Notes: generated by a model not told the origin, from the sequence alone. A stretch of 64,000 nt of DNA from Chitinophaga fulva (GCF_012927205.1 NZ_JABBGC010000001.1:1736001-1800000); one strand, 5' to 3'; counted from the stretch's first letter, positions 8,619-17,363 are shown. A program made the numbers and translations.

Positions 8619-9074
8619 ATGAAAAAATTACTCACAGCACTGGCCCTGTTCGCCCTGCCTATCCTGGCTAGCGCACAGATCGAGAATCCGGTTAAATGGA
8701 GCTTTACCGCCAAAAAGGTAAATGCCACCACTTACGAAGTGCATGCTACCGCCACCATCGAAAACGGCTGGCACTTATATGCGCAGGAAGCAGGCGAAGG
8801 CCCGGTCCCTACCAGCTTCAAATTCACTAAAAATCCACTGGTAGCTACCGACGGTAAAGTGAAAGAAAATGGTAAACTGCACAAATCTTTCGATAAAAAC
8901 TTTAACTCCGAGTTGAAATACTACGAGAACAGTGTCAATTTCGTACAAACTGTGACTGTTAAAGGTAAAGCAGCTACCAAAGTGAAAGGTTCCGTAGAGT
9001 TCATGGTATGTGACGATCATCAGTGCCTGCCTCCGAAAGAAGTGGAATTTGCGGTAAGTGTGGGAGGAAAATAA
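8619..9074 (+). CDS. Stand-alone DsbD alpha-domain-like periplasmic thiol protein
   Basis: The signal peptide (residues 1-20, ending ASAQ) is followed by one immunoglobulin-like domain of the DsbD N-terminal type. Two cysteines, Cys131 and Cys136, sit in MVCDDHQCLPP. This corresponds to the redox-active pair in DsbD alpha, which passes electrons to periplasmic acceptors. The domain normally forms the N-terminus of DsbD itself; here it is a separate 151-residue protein encoded 103 bases before a DsbD-like gene. The opening of the mature domain (NPVKWSFTAKK) closely parallels the start of the next gene's domain (KPVKWEFSAEK), so the two arose by duplication. Confidence 0.88.
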   Translation: MKKLLTALALFALPILASAQIENPVKWSFTAKKVNATTYEVHATATIENGWHLYAQEAGEGPVPTSFKFTKNPLVATDGKVKENGKLHKSFDKNFNSELKYYENSVNFVQTVTVKGKAATKVKGSVEFMVCDDHQCLPPKEVEFAVSVGGK

Positions 9075-9107
9075 TTGCACACCATCACCAAAAATATGTC
9101 TATACGA

Positions 9108-9137
9108 TGAACGAGTTCCTCCCGGGGGACTCGTTGT
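9108..9137 (+). promoter_or_regulatory. Hairpin between the two DsbD-type genes
   Basis: A stem of AACGAGT (9110-9116) with ACTCGTT (9129-9135), extended by C/G pairs toward a small loop, lies 35 bases after the first gene and 43 bases before the second. There is no clean T-run, so it could be a weak terminator, a processing site or an mRNA-stability element that changes the ratio of the two proteins. Confidence 0.45.
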
Positions 9138-9177
9138 CGTTTAATCTACTGTATATTCTTTAAAGCCTATTGACTAT

Positions 9178-11211
9178 ATGAAGCATTTGCTTTCATTGCT
9201 GATACCGGTCTTCCTGCTATTCACCTTCGGTGCCAACGCGCAAGACCAGAGCCCTAAGCCTGTTAAGTGGGAGTTCTCCGCCGAAAAGAAAAACGACCAG
9301 GAATACGTACTCCATGCCAAGGCAACGATAGAAAAAGGAGCGCTGTTGTTTTCCACAACGATGGGCAACGATGACCCGAATACCCGCATTGTTCCCGACA
9401 GCGCCACCAAACTTACTTTGGGCACTATTACTGAAAAAGGTAAGCTCTTGCAGCGCAAAGAACCGCTGTTCGACAACCTTGATATTAAATACTTTGAAAA
9501 CGAAGTTGAGCTGGTAGCCGACATTAAAGGCACGCCTGCTTCCGGTAAAATCAAAGGCAACATCACCTACATGGTGCTGAAAGGAGAAGAAGTGCTCCCC
9601 GAAGAAGCTGCTTTTGATGTGGAAGTAGCACCAGCCGCTGCCGGTAACGGCAGCACCGTGGCGCCTGCTGCTGATGGCACTGCCGCTGGCGGTGTGGCAG
9701 AAGACGATGCTTCCAACAAATCCCTGATGTGGATATTCCTGGCCAGTTTCGGTGGCGGTTTCATCGCCCTGATCACGCCTTGCGTGTTCTCCATGATCCC
9801 CATCACGGTGAGCTTCTTTACCAAACGTAGTGGAACAAGGGCACAGGGCATTAAAAATGCCTTTATATATTCGCTGTCCATCATCGTTATTTATACCCTG
9901 CTGGGCTTCCTGATCACCAAAATATTTGGTGCCAGCGCGCTCAACTCCCTTGCGAGCAATGGTATTGCCAACATGATTTTCTTCGTGATCTTCCTGTTGT
10001 TTGCCTTCTCGTTCCTGGGAGCGTTTGAGATTTCGCTGCCCAGCTCCTGGGCTAACGTGTCTGACTCCAGGGCTGGCATGGGCAGTTTTATAGGTATCTT
10101 CTTTATGGCCCTCACGCTGGCTATCGTATCTTTCTCCTGCACCGGTCCTATCCTGGGCAACCTGCTGGTACTGGCGGCGAAAGGTGGTAACTCCGGCCCG
10201 CTGGTGGGCATGTTCGGCTTCTCGCTGGCACTGGCCATTCCTTTCTCGCTGTTTGCACTGTTCCCCGGCCTGCTGAATAAATTGGGCAAATCCGGCGGAT
10301 GGCTTAACGCGGTGAAGGTTACCCTCGGCTTCGTGGAACTGGCGCTGGCCCTGAAGTTCCTGTCCAATGTGGACATGGCTTACCACTGGAACCTGCTGGA
10401 CCGTGAGATCTTCCTCGCACTGTGGATCGCGATCTTCGGCCTGCTGACACTGTACCTGATCGGTAAACTGAAATTCAGCCACGACAGCGATGTGCCTTTC
10501 CTGACCGTGACCCGCCTCTGCTTCGCGATTGTTACCTTCACTTTCGTGATCTATATGGTCCCGGGCATGTGGGGCGCTCCGCTCAAAGGCATCAGCGGCT
10601 TCCTGCCTCATGAAGGCTCACAGGACTTCAACCTGAACAAGTCACTGGTAGATATACAGGCATCGCTGGAAAGCGGTGGTGGCGGCGGTGGTAACACCGG
10701 CAGCCATGCCAATGCCATCAAACCGAAAAAACTGGTGGATATCCTGCATTCTGAAATCCCGGGTGTGGAAAACGTATTCTTTGATTACGAAGAAGCACTG
10801 GCAGCGGCCAAAGCGGCCAACAAACCGCTGATGCTCGACTTTACCGGTCACACCTGTGTGAACTGCCGTAAGTTCGAAAAATCAGTGCTGTCCAATCCGG
10901 CGGTGATGAAGATCCTGCGCAATGATTTCATTGTTGCTTCTCTGTATACCGATGAGAAGACTTCCCTGCCGGAAGCAGAACGGTATGTTTCCAAGTTTGA
11001 TGGCACCAAGATCAAAGATATTGGTCAGAAAAACCTGGACCTCGAGGCTACTCACTTCAACCGTAATTCCCAGCCGTATTATATTCCGGTAGACCTGACA
11101 GGGGCTGCGCTCGTGAATAAAGGCTATGGTTATGACCCGAAGGAAGATGCCAACGCATTTATCGAATACCTGGAAAGTGCGAAAGCTGAATTTGCCAAAA
11201 GACAGAAATAA
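9178..11211 (+). CDS. DsbD-family thiol:disulfide interchange protein with cysteine-less alpha domain
   Basis: The protein has a signal peptide (to about residue 21), an N-terminal DsbD alpha-type domain (about 22-150), an Ala/Gly linker, a transmembrane CcdA/DsbD beta domain (about 180-470), and a C-terminal thioredoxin-like gamma domain (about 520-677). It should move reducing power from cytoplasmic thioredoxin across the inner membrane. The membrane pair is Cys202 (TPCVFSMIP) and Cys321 (SFSCTGPILG). The thioredoxin motif is C560-V-N-C563. In the alpha domain, the positions matching the active cysteines of the preceding gene are Leu134 and Val139 (MVLKGEEVLPEE), so this copy cannot do thiol chemistry. 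The final acceptor is probably the stand-alone alpha protein upstream. Confidence 0.93.
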   Translation: MKHLLSLLIPVFLLFTFGANAQDQSPKPVKWEFSAEKKNDQEYVLHAKATIEKGALLFSTTMGNDDPNTRIVPDSATKLTLGTITEKGKLLQRKEPLFDNLDIKYFENEVELVADIKGTPASGKIKGNITYMVLKGEEVLPEEAAFDVEVAPAAAGNGSTVAPAADGTAAGGVAEDDASNKSLMWIFLASFGGGFIALITPCVFSMIPITVSFFTKRSGTRAQGIKNAFIYSLSIIVIYTLLGFLITKIFGASALNSLASNGIANMIFFVIFLLFAFSFLGAFEISLPSSWANVSDSRAGMGSFIGIFFMALTLAIVSFSCTGPILGNLLVLAAKGGNSGPLVGMFGFSLALAIPFSLFALFPGLLNKLGKSGGWLNAVKVTLGFVELALALKFLSNVDMAYHWNLLDREIFLALWIAIFGLLTLYLIGKLKFSHDSDVPFLTVTRLCFAIVTFTFVIYMVPGMWGAPLKGISGFLPHEGSQDFNLNKSLVDIQASLESGGGGGGNTGSHANAIKPKKLVDILHSEIPGVENVFFDYEEALAAAKAANKPLMLDFTGHTCVNCRKFEKSVLSNPAVMKILRNDFIVASLYTDEKTSLPEAERYVSKFDGTKIKDIGQKNLDLEATHFNRNSQPYYIPVDLTGAALVNKGYGYDPKEDANAFIEYLESAKAEFAKRQK

Positions 11212-11227
11212 GCAGATTAATTACAGA

Positions 11228-11268
11228 TAAAAAAAAGCGGAGATCATTGATCTCCGCTTTTTTTATGT
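11228..11268. terminator. Bidirectional terminator between dsbD-like gene and hisS
   Basis: An 11-bp or longer stem (AAGCGGAGATC with GATCTCCGCTT) with a 3-nt loop is flanked by an A-run and a T-run, so it can end transcription from both converging genes. Confidence 0.85.
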
Positions 11269-11281
11269 TGATAAGTGAACA

Positions 11282-12637
11282 TTAAAAGTTGTAATCCGCC
11301 AGTTGCGCTGCGTTGATTTTCTCCTGTTGGCCGGTGCTGAAGTTTTTCACAGCTACCAGGCCTTCCTGCAGTTCCGCTTCGCCGAGGATGATCACATAAG
11401 GAATGCCTCTTTTATTGGCGTATTTCAGCTGTTTGTCCATTTTGGCGTTCTCGTGGAACAGTTCAGCAGCAATGCCTTTGGCGCGGAGTTGCATCATGTA
11501 ATTGAAGCAAGCGCGGGCGCTTTCATCCCCGAGGTTCAGGAACAGTACTTTGGTGGATTGCTGTGCTTCCTGTGGGAACAGTTGCAGTTCTTCCAGTACG
11601 TCGTAGATGCGGTCAACTCCGAAGGAGATGCCCACGCCGGAGATGCCCTTAAGGCCAAAGAGGCCGGTGAGGTCGTCGTATCGGCCACCGCCGCCGATGC
11701 TGCCCATTTTCACGGTGGGTGGCGCTTTTACTTCCACGATCATGCCGGTGTAGTAGTTGAGGCCACGGGCCAGGGTAACGTCGATTTCCGGTGTGGTATT
11801 GAAGGTGCCGAAGCCGGAGTTAAGCACATAGGACAGTTCCTCGATGCCTTTGAGGGCAGTAGGGGATGACTGGAGCAGGGTTTTGAGCTGTGCCAGTTTC
11901 TCCTCGCTGGTACCGTTGATGGCCAGGAAAGTCTCGATGGTAGCGATATCCGCGTCGGTCAGTCCTCTGGAGGCCAGTTCCTTGCGTACGCCTTCCGCGC
12001 CGATCTTATCCAGTTTATCGATAGAAATGGTAATATCTGTGAGCAGTTCGGGTTTGCCGATCACTTCGGCCAGGCCGCTCAGTATTTTACGGTTGTTGAT
12101 GCGCAGTTCGTAGCCTTGCAGTCCCAGTTTGGTGAGCACGGTGTCGTAGATGAGGAGCAGTTCCACTTCATTGAGGAGGGAGTTGCTGCCTACCACGTCG
12201 GCATCACACTGATAGAACTCGCGATAGCGGCCACGCTGGGGTTTATCAGCGCGCCATACCGGTTGCATCTGGTAGCGTTTGAAGGGCAGGGCGAGATCGT
12301 TCTGGTTCATGACCACGTACCGGGCAAACGGGATGGTGAGGTCGTACCGGAGCGCTTTTTCAGTGACAGCAGCCACCAGGGATTTATTATCGGTGGCAGC
12401 TTGTGCTTTAGGGAATATATCGCCGTTATTGAGTATTTTAAACATGAGTTTATCGCCTTCCTCGCCGTATTTGCCGGTGAGGGTGGAGAGGTTCTCCATA
12501 GCGGGTGTTTCGAGTGGCTGGAAGCCGAATACTTCAAATGTTTCGCGGATGGTCCGGAAAATATAGTTACGTTTTCTGACTACAACGGGGCCAAAGTCGC
12601 GGGTTCCGTTGGGAATACCGGGTTTTATCATCTTCAA
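11282..12637 (-). CDS. hisS: Histidyl-tRNA synthetase
   Basis: HisS charges tRNA-His. The 451-residue length and class II architecture fit: motif 1 region near residues 45-60, motif 2 with FKRYQMQPVWRADKP and GRYREFYQCD (about 117-145), the histidine-specific ARGLNYYTGMI motif (about 295), and motif 3 GGGGRYDDLTGLFG followed by GVGISFGVDRI. A C-terminal anticodon-binding domain follows (about 360-451). The start chosen gives the normal MIKPGIPNGTRDF opening almost at once (an ATG two codons in is equally possible). It is 18 bases downstream of the phosphatase gene and probably shares its transcript. Confidence 0.97.
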   Translation of the reverse strand: MKMIKPGIPNGTRDFGPVVVRKRNYIFRTIRETFEVFGFQPLETPAMENLSTLTGKYGEEGDKLMFKILNNGDIFPKAQAATDNKSLVAAVTEKALRYDLTIPFARYVVMNQNDLALPFKRYQMQPVWRADKPQRGRYREFYQCDADVVGSNSLLNEVELLLIYDTVLTKLGLQGYELRINNRKILSGLAEVIGKPELLTDITISIDKLDKIGAEGVRKELASRGLTDADIATIETFLAINGTSEEKLAQLKTLLQSSPTALKGIEELSYVLNSGFGTFNTTPEIDVTLARGLNYYTGMIVEVKAPPTVKMGSIGGGGRYDDLTGLFGLKGISGVGISFGVDRIYDVLEELQLFPQEAQQSTKVLFLNLGDESARACFNYMMQLRAKGIAAELFHENAKMDKQLKYANKRGIPYVIILGEAELQEGLVAVKNFSTGQQEKINAAQLADYNF

Positions 12638-12655
12638 AAAATATTATAGTGGTGG

Positions 12656-13093
12656 TTATTGTTCCTGATCGGCGATGTCTTTACAGGCATCATAAATCAG
12701 TTGATATACGGGGGCAAAGAGTGCGTCATCGAACCAGGGGTCCGGCACGTCCTGATCATCTGCCAGCAGATGTCGTACTTTGGCCTTATCAGCTTCGCTA
12801 CGGGCCTTTTTCAATACGTCCCGATGGTTATTATGGTCCATGACGTAGATGCGGTCAAACCGGTCAAAATCGGCCGTTTCAAACTGCCGGGCAGCGAGGC
12901 CGGAGATATCCACGCCCTGGCGGCGTGCTTCGCGGATGGCGCGATGGTCTGGCGAATGGCCTACATGCCAGTTGCCGGTACCGGCAGAGTCTATTTCCCA
13001 GTTCAGCCCCTTTTCTTGTGCAAGTTGCCGCATAATACCTTCCGCCAGGGGCGAGCGGCAGATATTACCAAGGCATACCATCAGTATCTTCAT
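12656..13093 (-). CDS. Low-molecular-weight protein tyrosine phosphatase
   Basis: This 145-residue phosphatase carries the P-loop C7-LGNIC12-R13-S14 right at the N-terminus (VCLGNICRSPLAEG). The general acid loop is DPWF (within DVPDPWFDD) about 25 residues from the C-terminus. The family removes phosphate from tyrosine or arginine residues; the target here is unknown. I chose the ATG at 13093 because every family member begins directly with the strand leading to the P-loop; a longer upstream frame adds ten unrelated residues. It precedes hisS by 18 bases. Confidence 0.93.
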   Translation of the reverse strand: MKILMVCLGNICRSPLAEGIMRQLAQEKGLNWEIDSAGTGNWHVGHSPDHRAIREARRQGVDISGLAARQFETADFDRFDRIYVMDHNNHRDVLKKARSEADKAKVRHLLADDQDVPDPWFDDALFAPVYQLIYDACKDIADQEQ

Positions 13094-13120
13094 CGTTTCA
13101 GAGAATTGCGTATCAGCCCG

Positions 13121-13128
13121 CAAACCTA
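13121..13128 (-). promoter_or_regulatory. Candidate -7 element for phosphatase-hisS transcript
   Basis: On the minus strand this reads TAGGTTTG, which fits TAnnTTTG. It is 28 bases upstream of the chosen phosphatase start, leaving a leader of about 20 nt. The -33 TTTG is not recognisable, so support is partial. The rest of the gap up to 13405 shows no other gene or strong structure. Confidence 0.4.
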
Positions 13129-13405
13129 CAAGTTATTATGGAAATGTTCATCTATTTGCATCTTTTAGTCAACAAAAGCAGTCCACCGGCTGATTTTGCT
13201 TCCCATACAGGGTGCAGAGATGTCAACTATAAACATCGGAAAATGATGAAATTTTAAATCAAAAAATTACAACATGTTGAAAAAATGCCTCAAATTGCGT
13301 TTCAATAAGCATCCGGTAAGGGTTTTGTAGCTTTTTTTTAACATTCCTCTAAAATTCCAGATTCCAGATTAAAAAATATTTTTTTGTATAATTGTAAATC
13401 GCAAG

Positions 13406-13648
13406 ATGGAAATGCAAGACGAACAAACAAACAGGCTACCGGAAAACCGGTACAGACCTATGGGTGAACTGATAAGAGGTATCTTCTTTATACTTTTCGG
13501 GCTTTTCGCAATCTTCGCGGAAAAGCTGGGACTGGGTGAATTCCGTATATCCCCGCAATGGATGATGATATTAGGCATCGCGTTAATGCTTTATGGTCTT
13601 TTCAGGGTATATAATGGTATCAGGAAGTTATTTTTTAAAAGGAATTAA
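13406..13648 (+). CDS. Small two-helix membrane protein
   Basis: The 80-residue protein has a polar N-terminal stretch of about 25 residues, two hydrophobic segments (about 26-42 and 52-68) and a basic end (RKLFFKRN), so both termini are probably cytoplasmic. No family is recognised. It is immediately followed by the PstS-like lipoprotein gene and then the TPR gene, all closely spaced, so the three look like one operon. Its small size and position suggest an accessory role in the envelope, which is inference. Confidence 0.75.
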   Translation: MEMQDEQTNRLPENRYRPMGELIRGIFFILFGLFAIFAEKLGLGEFRISPQWMMILGIALMLYGLFRVYNGIRKLFFKRN

Positions 13649-13660
13649 AGCGTGGAAGAT

Positions 13661-14575
13661 ATGTTTTTCAGGATTACTAAAAAGTATGCTGTATATTTAA
13701 CAGCCTTGACATTACTACTGGCGGCCTGCAGCCCCAATCCTAATGCGAAAAAAGTGGATACCGCCACAGAAGGTGAAATACGTGTCAGTGTGGATGAAAC
13801 GTATAAACCGCTGCTGGATTCAGAAATCAAGGTTTTTGAATCGTTGTATCCGAAGGCACATATCATTGCTTCCTACAAACCGGAAGCAGAGTGCTTTAAA
13901 GATCTTTTAAATGATAGTGCCCGCCTGATTATCGTGACACGCGATTTTAACGCTGCTGAACGTGATTACTTTAAGAAGATAAAGATCACACCACAAAGCC
14001 TGATGCTGGCGTGGGATGCGCTGGCATTGGTGGTGAATCACGCCAATCCTGATTCTATCCTCACGATGGACCAGGTGCGCGGCATCATGGACGGCACTAA
14101 TAAAGATAGAAAATGGCAACTGGTGTTTGATAATGCCAACTCAAGCACCGTACGTTATATTCAGGATTCCATCAATAAAGGTAAACCTTTGCCAGCCAAT
14201 ACCATGGCAGCCAAGACTAACCCGGAAGTGATAGATTACGTCTCCAAAAACAAGGACGCAATCGGTGTGATAGGTGTGAGCTGGATCTCTGATCCCAGCG
14301 ATTCACTGGCCCTTGCATTCACCAATAAGGTGTCCGTTGTAAAGCTGAGAGCGGATAATGGTTCGGAATTTGTATTGCCTTATCAGGCTTACATTGGTAT
14401 CGGATCCTATCCATTAAAACGTGGCTTCTACTTTTGTCTGAAAGAGCCTTACCATGGTTTAGGCGCGGGATTTGCTACCTTCCTCGGTAGTTATGAGGGC
14501 CAACTCGTGATCAAACAGGCCCGCTTATTCCCGGCAAGATTGAACGTGGTATTCAGGGAAGCCAACCTTAAATAG
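13661..14575 (+). CDS. PstS-like substrate-binding lipoprotein
   Basis: The N-terminus is a lipoprotein signal (hydrophobic stretch ending LLLAAC; Cys about residue 23). The mature protein is about 280 residues with the type 2 periplasmic binding fold of the phosphate-binding PstS group: TEGEIRVSVDETYKPLLDSEIKVFE at the start and SSTVRYIQDSINKGKPLP, then AIGVIGVSWISD later. PstC, PstA and PstB are absent, so phosphate transport is not shown; Bacteroidota have stand-alone homologues of unclear role. A GTG three codons upstream is also possible; I prefer the ATG at 13661 because it gives a compact lipoprotein signal. The TPR gene follows 38 bases on. Confidence 0.87.
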   Translation: MFFRITKKYAVYLTALTLLLAACSPNPNAKKVDTATEGEIRVSVDETYKPLLDSEIKVFESLYPKAHIIASYKPEAECFKDLLNDSARLIIVTRDFNAAERDYFKKIKITPQSLMLAWDALALVVNHANPDSILTMDQVRGIMDGTNKDRKWQLVFDNANSSTVRYIQDSINKGKPLPANTMAAKTNPEVIDYVSKNKDAIGVIGVSWISDPSDSLALAFTNKVSVVKLRADNGSEFVLPYQAYIGIGSYPLKRGFYFCLKEPYHGLGAGFATFLGSYEGQLVIKQARLFPARLNVVFREANLK

Positions 14576-14613
14576 TCAAAAAACACAACTAAAACTAAAA
14601 AACCAGATTGCAA

Positions 14614-16368
14614 ATGAACAGACGGAAAAGTTTACTCGTAGCATTGCTGTGCGCCGCCTCCGGCAGTGTGATGGCTCAATCTGTGCAGGATGGATTGAAA
14701 GACCTGTATTATGGTAAAAACCTGTCCGCCAAACAGACTTTTGAGAAAGTAATTGCTGCGAAACCAACTGAAGACAAAGCTTATTATTACATGGGTATAG
14801 CACAACTCGCCATGGAAGACGTAGCCGGCGCTACTGCTACTTTCCAGAAGGGTTTGCAGGCCGTGCCAACTTCTGCTTTATTGCAGGCTGGCCTGGGCCG
14901 TATCGATCTGCTCAAAGGTGATGCTGCTGCCGCTAAAGCTAAATTTGAAGCTGCTACTGCTGCTACCCAGGGCCGTGATGGTGACGTAGCCCGTGCCATC
15001 GCTGATGCCAACACAGAAGTAAAAGGTGGTGACCGCGCTTATGCCCTCACTGTAATGGACAAGCTCCTGAACAACGAAGGCCGTAAGAAAAAAGACATGT
15101 ACACCGCTACTGCGGCTGACTATATCGAACAAGGTGACGCCTACCGTTACCTCGGCGGTGAAAACGGTGGTAAAGCCATTGCTGCTTACGAAAAAGCACT
15201 GGAAGTGGACGCCAACAGCGCTGAAGCCGTGATGAAACAAGGCCTCGTAAACTACAACGCGAGACTGAAAGCGGAAGCAGTGGCCGACTGGACCAAAGCT
15301 ACCAATATGGACCCGAACTATGCTCCTGCTTTCAATGAGCTGTTCCTGTTCTATACTACTCCGAAAAAAGATCAGCTGTCATGGGAAAAAGCCGCTGAAT
15401 ACCTGGAGAAATACATGGCGATCGCTGACCCCGCAGATAAAACCAAAAATGAATACCTGGCTGCTTCCGTAGCGTTCTTCAAAAAAGACTACGATGGCGC
15501 TATCAACAAGGGTAAAGCTGCGATGGGAACTGCCAATGAATTCTACAAAAACAAGTTCAGCCTGCTGGTAGGTGATGCTTACCTGCAGAAAGGCGACTCC
15601 CTGAGCGCGAAAAAAGTAATGGATGATTATGTACAGGCTGCTGGTGTAGGCAAACTGGACTCCAGCGACTACAAACTGCTGAGCACCATCTACCTCCGCC
15701 TGAAATCTTCTGATTCCGCTACACAGAACCAGTACACAGACAAAGCGCTGGGTTACCTGGAAAAATTCGCTTCTTCCACTACCGCTAAAGATCCTGAGAC
15801 TTACACCCAGATCGCTGACGCGCTGCAATCTGCGAGAAAATTCGAACAGGCAGGTGACTGGTATGAAAAAGCGAATGAACTGCGCCTTGCCAATAAAGAG
15901 CAACTGGGTGCCAGGGACTATTTCAACGTAGGTATCAACTATTACTACGCTGGTGTGAACGTAACTCCTTACGACACCGCACTGATTAATAAATCAGATG
16001 TCGCATTCCAGAAAGTGATCGATGTGAAACCAGAACTGGGCACCGGTTACTACTGGAGAGGCCGTGCTAACTTCGCGAAAGATCCGCAGGCGCAGTCAGG
16101 CGTAGCCAAACCTTTCTATGATAAATACATAGAAATCACTGAGCCGCTGGGCCCAGAGAAAAACAAACCCACGCTGACTTTCGCTTACACCTACGAGCTG
16201 TTGTACTACTACTTCAAGGAAGACAAAGCTAACGTAGCGATATGGGCTGATAAACTGGCTGCTATCGACCCGAATAACGTAACTGTTAAACAGGTAAGAG
16301 AAAATATGGCCAGCCGCGAAAAAGCTGCTGCTAAGCCTGCTGCTAAACCAGCTACCAACAAAAAATAA
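14614..16368 (+). CDS. Exported tetratricopeptide-repeat protein
   Basis: The 584-residue protein has a signal peptide (ending VMAQ near residue 22). Helical repeats of about 34 residues of the TPR type run almost throughout (for example DKAYYYMGIAQLAMEDVAGA and GKAIAAYEKALEVDANSAEA, with more near residues 405-430 and 470-500). The C-terminus is an Ala/Lys/Pro tail. It is probably a periplasmic scaffold. Codon choice is strongly uniform (mostly GCT, GGT, CTG, AAA), suggesting high expression. The start is the ATG at 14614; an in-frame TTG two codons earlier is less likely. It closes the three-gene unit that begins at 13406 and is followed directly by a terminator. Confidence 0.9.
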   Translation: MNRRKSLLVALLCAASGSVMAQSVQDGLKDLYYGKNLSAKQTFEKVIAAKPTEDKAYYYMGIAQLAMEDVAGATATFQKGLQAVPTSALLQAGLGRIDLLKGDAAAAKAKFEAATAATQGRDGDVARAIADANTEVKGGDRAYALTVMDKLLNNEGRKKKDMYTATAADYIEQGDAYRYLGGENGGKAIAAYEKALEVDANSAEAVMKQGLVNYNARLKAEAVADWTKATNMDPNYAPAFNELFLFYTTPKKDQLSWEKAAEYLEKYMAIADPADKTKNEYLAASVAFFKKDYDGAINKGKAAMGTANEFYKNKFSLLVGDAYLQKGDSLSAKKVMDDYVQAAGVGKLDSSDYKLLSTIYLRLKSSDSATQNQYTDKALGYLEKFASSTTAKDPETYTQIADALQSARKFEQAGDWYEKANELRLANKEQLGARDYFNVGINYYYAGVNVTPYDTALINKSDVAFQKVIDVKPELGTGYYWRGRANFAKDPQAQSGVAKPFYDKYIEITEPLGPEKNKPTLTFAYTYELLYYYFKEDKANVAIWADKLAAIDPNNVTVKQVRENMASREKAAAKPAAKPATNKK

Positions 16369-16385
16369 CATTAACTGCTTGTCAT

Positions 16386-16423
16386 AAAAAAGCCTCGGGC
16401 CATTTCTGGTCCGGGGCTTTTTA
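16386..16423 (+). terminator. Intrinsic terminator after the TPR gene
   Basis: The stem AAAAGCCTCGGGCC / GGTCCGGGGCTTTT (with one G-T type mismatch) has a 6-nt loop and ends in a T-run, 18 bases after the stop codon. Confidence 0.85.
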
Positions 16424-16880
16424 TTGGGCCTATAAATACCCCGTGCCGGAAATTTAATATGCGAATTTGCTGTCAAATTGGCGCTTTTATCTTCCCGCAG
16501 GGTATTTTTCGGAACTGGGGGCAGCTGCCGGCGGGGAAAGGATGACCGGCAGCCAGGCTGATAGGAGTGGGCGCAGCAGGGTATTGAGGGGACAAAGATC
16601 GCTGTTGCTGAGGGCAGCCCTACTTATCATCGATCCAAACAGTCGGTCAGCAGCCAGTTCTTGACAAAATGACTGACGGACTGCGGTGTAAACAACGTAT
16701 TTATATTTATGTAAATTGTTATATCTAACTGTTAATCAGTACCCTACTTCGCCATTCATTGTGTAAAAAACACAAAAAGGCCTTAAATGCTTGCTTCCGG
16801 CGGATGAGCCGATAGTTGCCGGAATGGTTTCCATGGTTTCCGGTTGGCAAAAAAAGATAATATTTTAACGACTAAATAGA
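16424..16880. other. Non-coding gap with a GC-rich structured block before nuoA
   Basis: No convincing gene lies in this stretch. A GC-rich block from about 16500 to 16690 contains two good hairpins: GCTGCCGG/CCGGCAGC (16524-16531 with 16546-16553) and an 11-bp stem with one mismatch (16640-16650 with 16673-16683). It sits in an otherwise AT-rich gap between a terminator and the nuo promoter. It could be a small structured RNA. I do not recognise it as 6S, SRP, RNase P or tmRNA. A 65-codon open frame inside it has no protein-like character. Confidence 0.4.
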
Positions 16881-16911
16881 TTTGATATTTGGTTTAGTTA
16901 CAGTATTTTTG
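16881..16911 (+). promoter_or_regulatory. Promoter of the nuo operon
   Basis: TTTG at 16881-16884, a 19-base spacer and TATTTTTG at 16904-16911 match TTTG-N19-TAnnTTTG exactly. The predicted start near 16918 leaves a leader of about 25 nt before nuoA. Confidence 0.78.
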
Positions 16912-16942
16912 CGAATTCGGACAATGTTTTATCGGGAAGCTT

Positions 16943-17338
16943 ATGTATACAGACACTGTATTTTTGTCAGCAACGACTACTCCTTTTAGCTATTTCCCTA
17001 TAGTACTGCAATTACTTGCTGCTTTAGGATTTGTTGGGATCACTATGCTAGCCACTCACTTTTTGGGTCCCAAGCGTAAAACAAGCGATAAGCTTATTAA
17101 CTTTGAAAGTGGAATTGAGCAGCGCGGCAACGCGAGGCAGCCGGTGGCTATCAAGTACTTCCTGACAGCCATTCTCTTTGTCTTGTTTGATGTGGAAGTG
17201 ATCTTTTTCTACCCGTATGCTGTTAATTTCAAGTCGCTGGGTTGGGAAGGATTTGTTGCTGTGTTGATGTTTGTGGGCTTCTTCCTGTGTGGGTTCATCT
17301 ACATTGTGAAGAAAGGCGCCCTGAAGTGGGAAGACTAA
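16943..17338 (+). CDS. nuoA: NADH-quinone oxidoreductase subunit A
   Basis: NuoA is a small membrane subunit of complex I, at the junction with the hydrophilic arm. The 131 residues have three membrane helices. The conserved loop between helices 1 and 2 (NFESGIEQRGNARQPVAIKYFLTA) and the acidic FDVEVIFFYPYA segment of helix 2 are the family's signature. It is the first gene of the nuo operon and sits just downstream of a clear promoter. Confidence 0.96.
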   Translation: MYTDTVFLSATTTPFSYFPIVLQLLAALGFVGITMLATHFLGPKRKTSDKLINFESGIEQRGNARQPVAIKYFLTAILFVLFDVEVIFFYPYAVNFKSLGWEGFVAVLMFVGFFLCGFIYIVKKGALKWED

Positions 17339-17363
17339 TCTTAAACCTTTAAATCTTAATCCA

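Noticed and set aside
9217..10611. 464-codon open frame antisense to the DsbD-like gene
   Set aside because: The product is rich in His, Gln, Arg and Glu, as expected from the reverse of a membrane-protein gene. It is not a real protein.
16467..16664. 65-codon open frame in the pre-nuo gap
   Set aside because: The composition is not protein-like, there is no conserved motif, and it crosses the strong hairpins described.
16500..16690. Riboswitch or 6S/SRP/RNase P RNA
   Set aside because: None of the conserved cores I know for these RNAs could be found; it is left as an unassigned structured gap.
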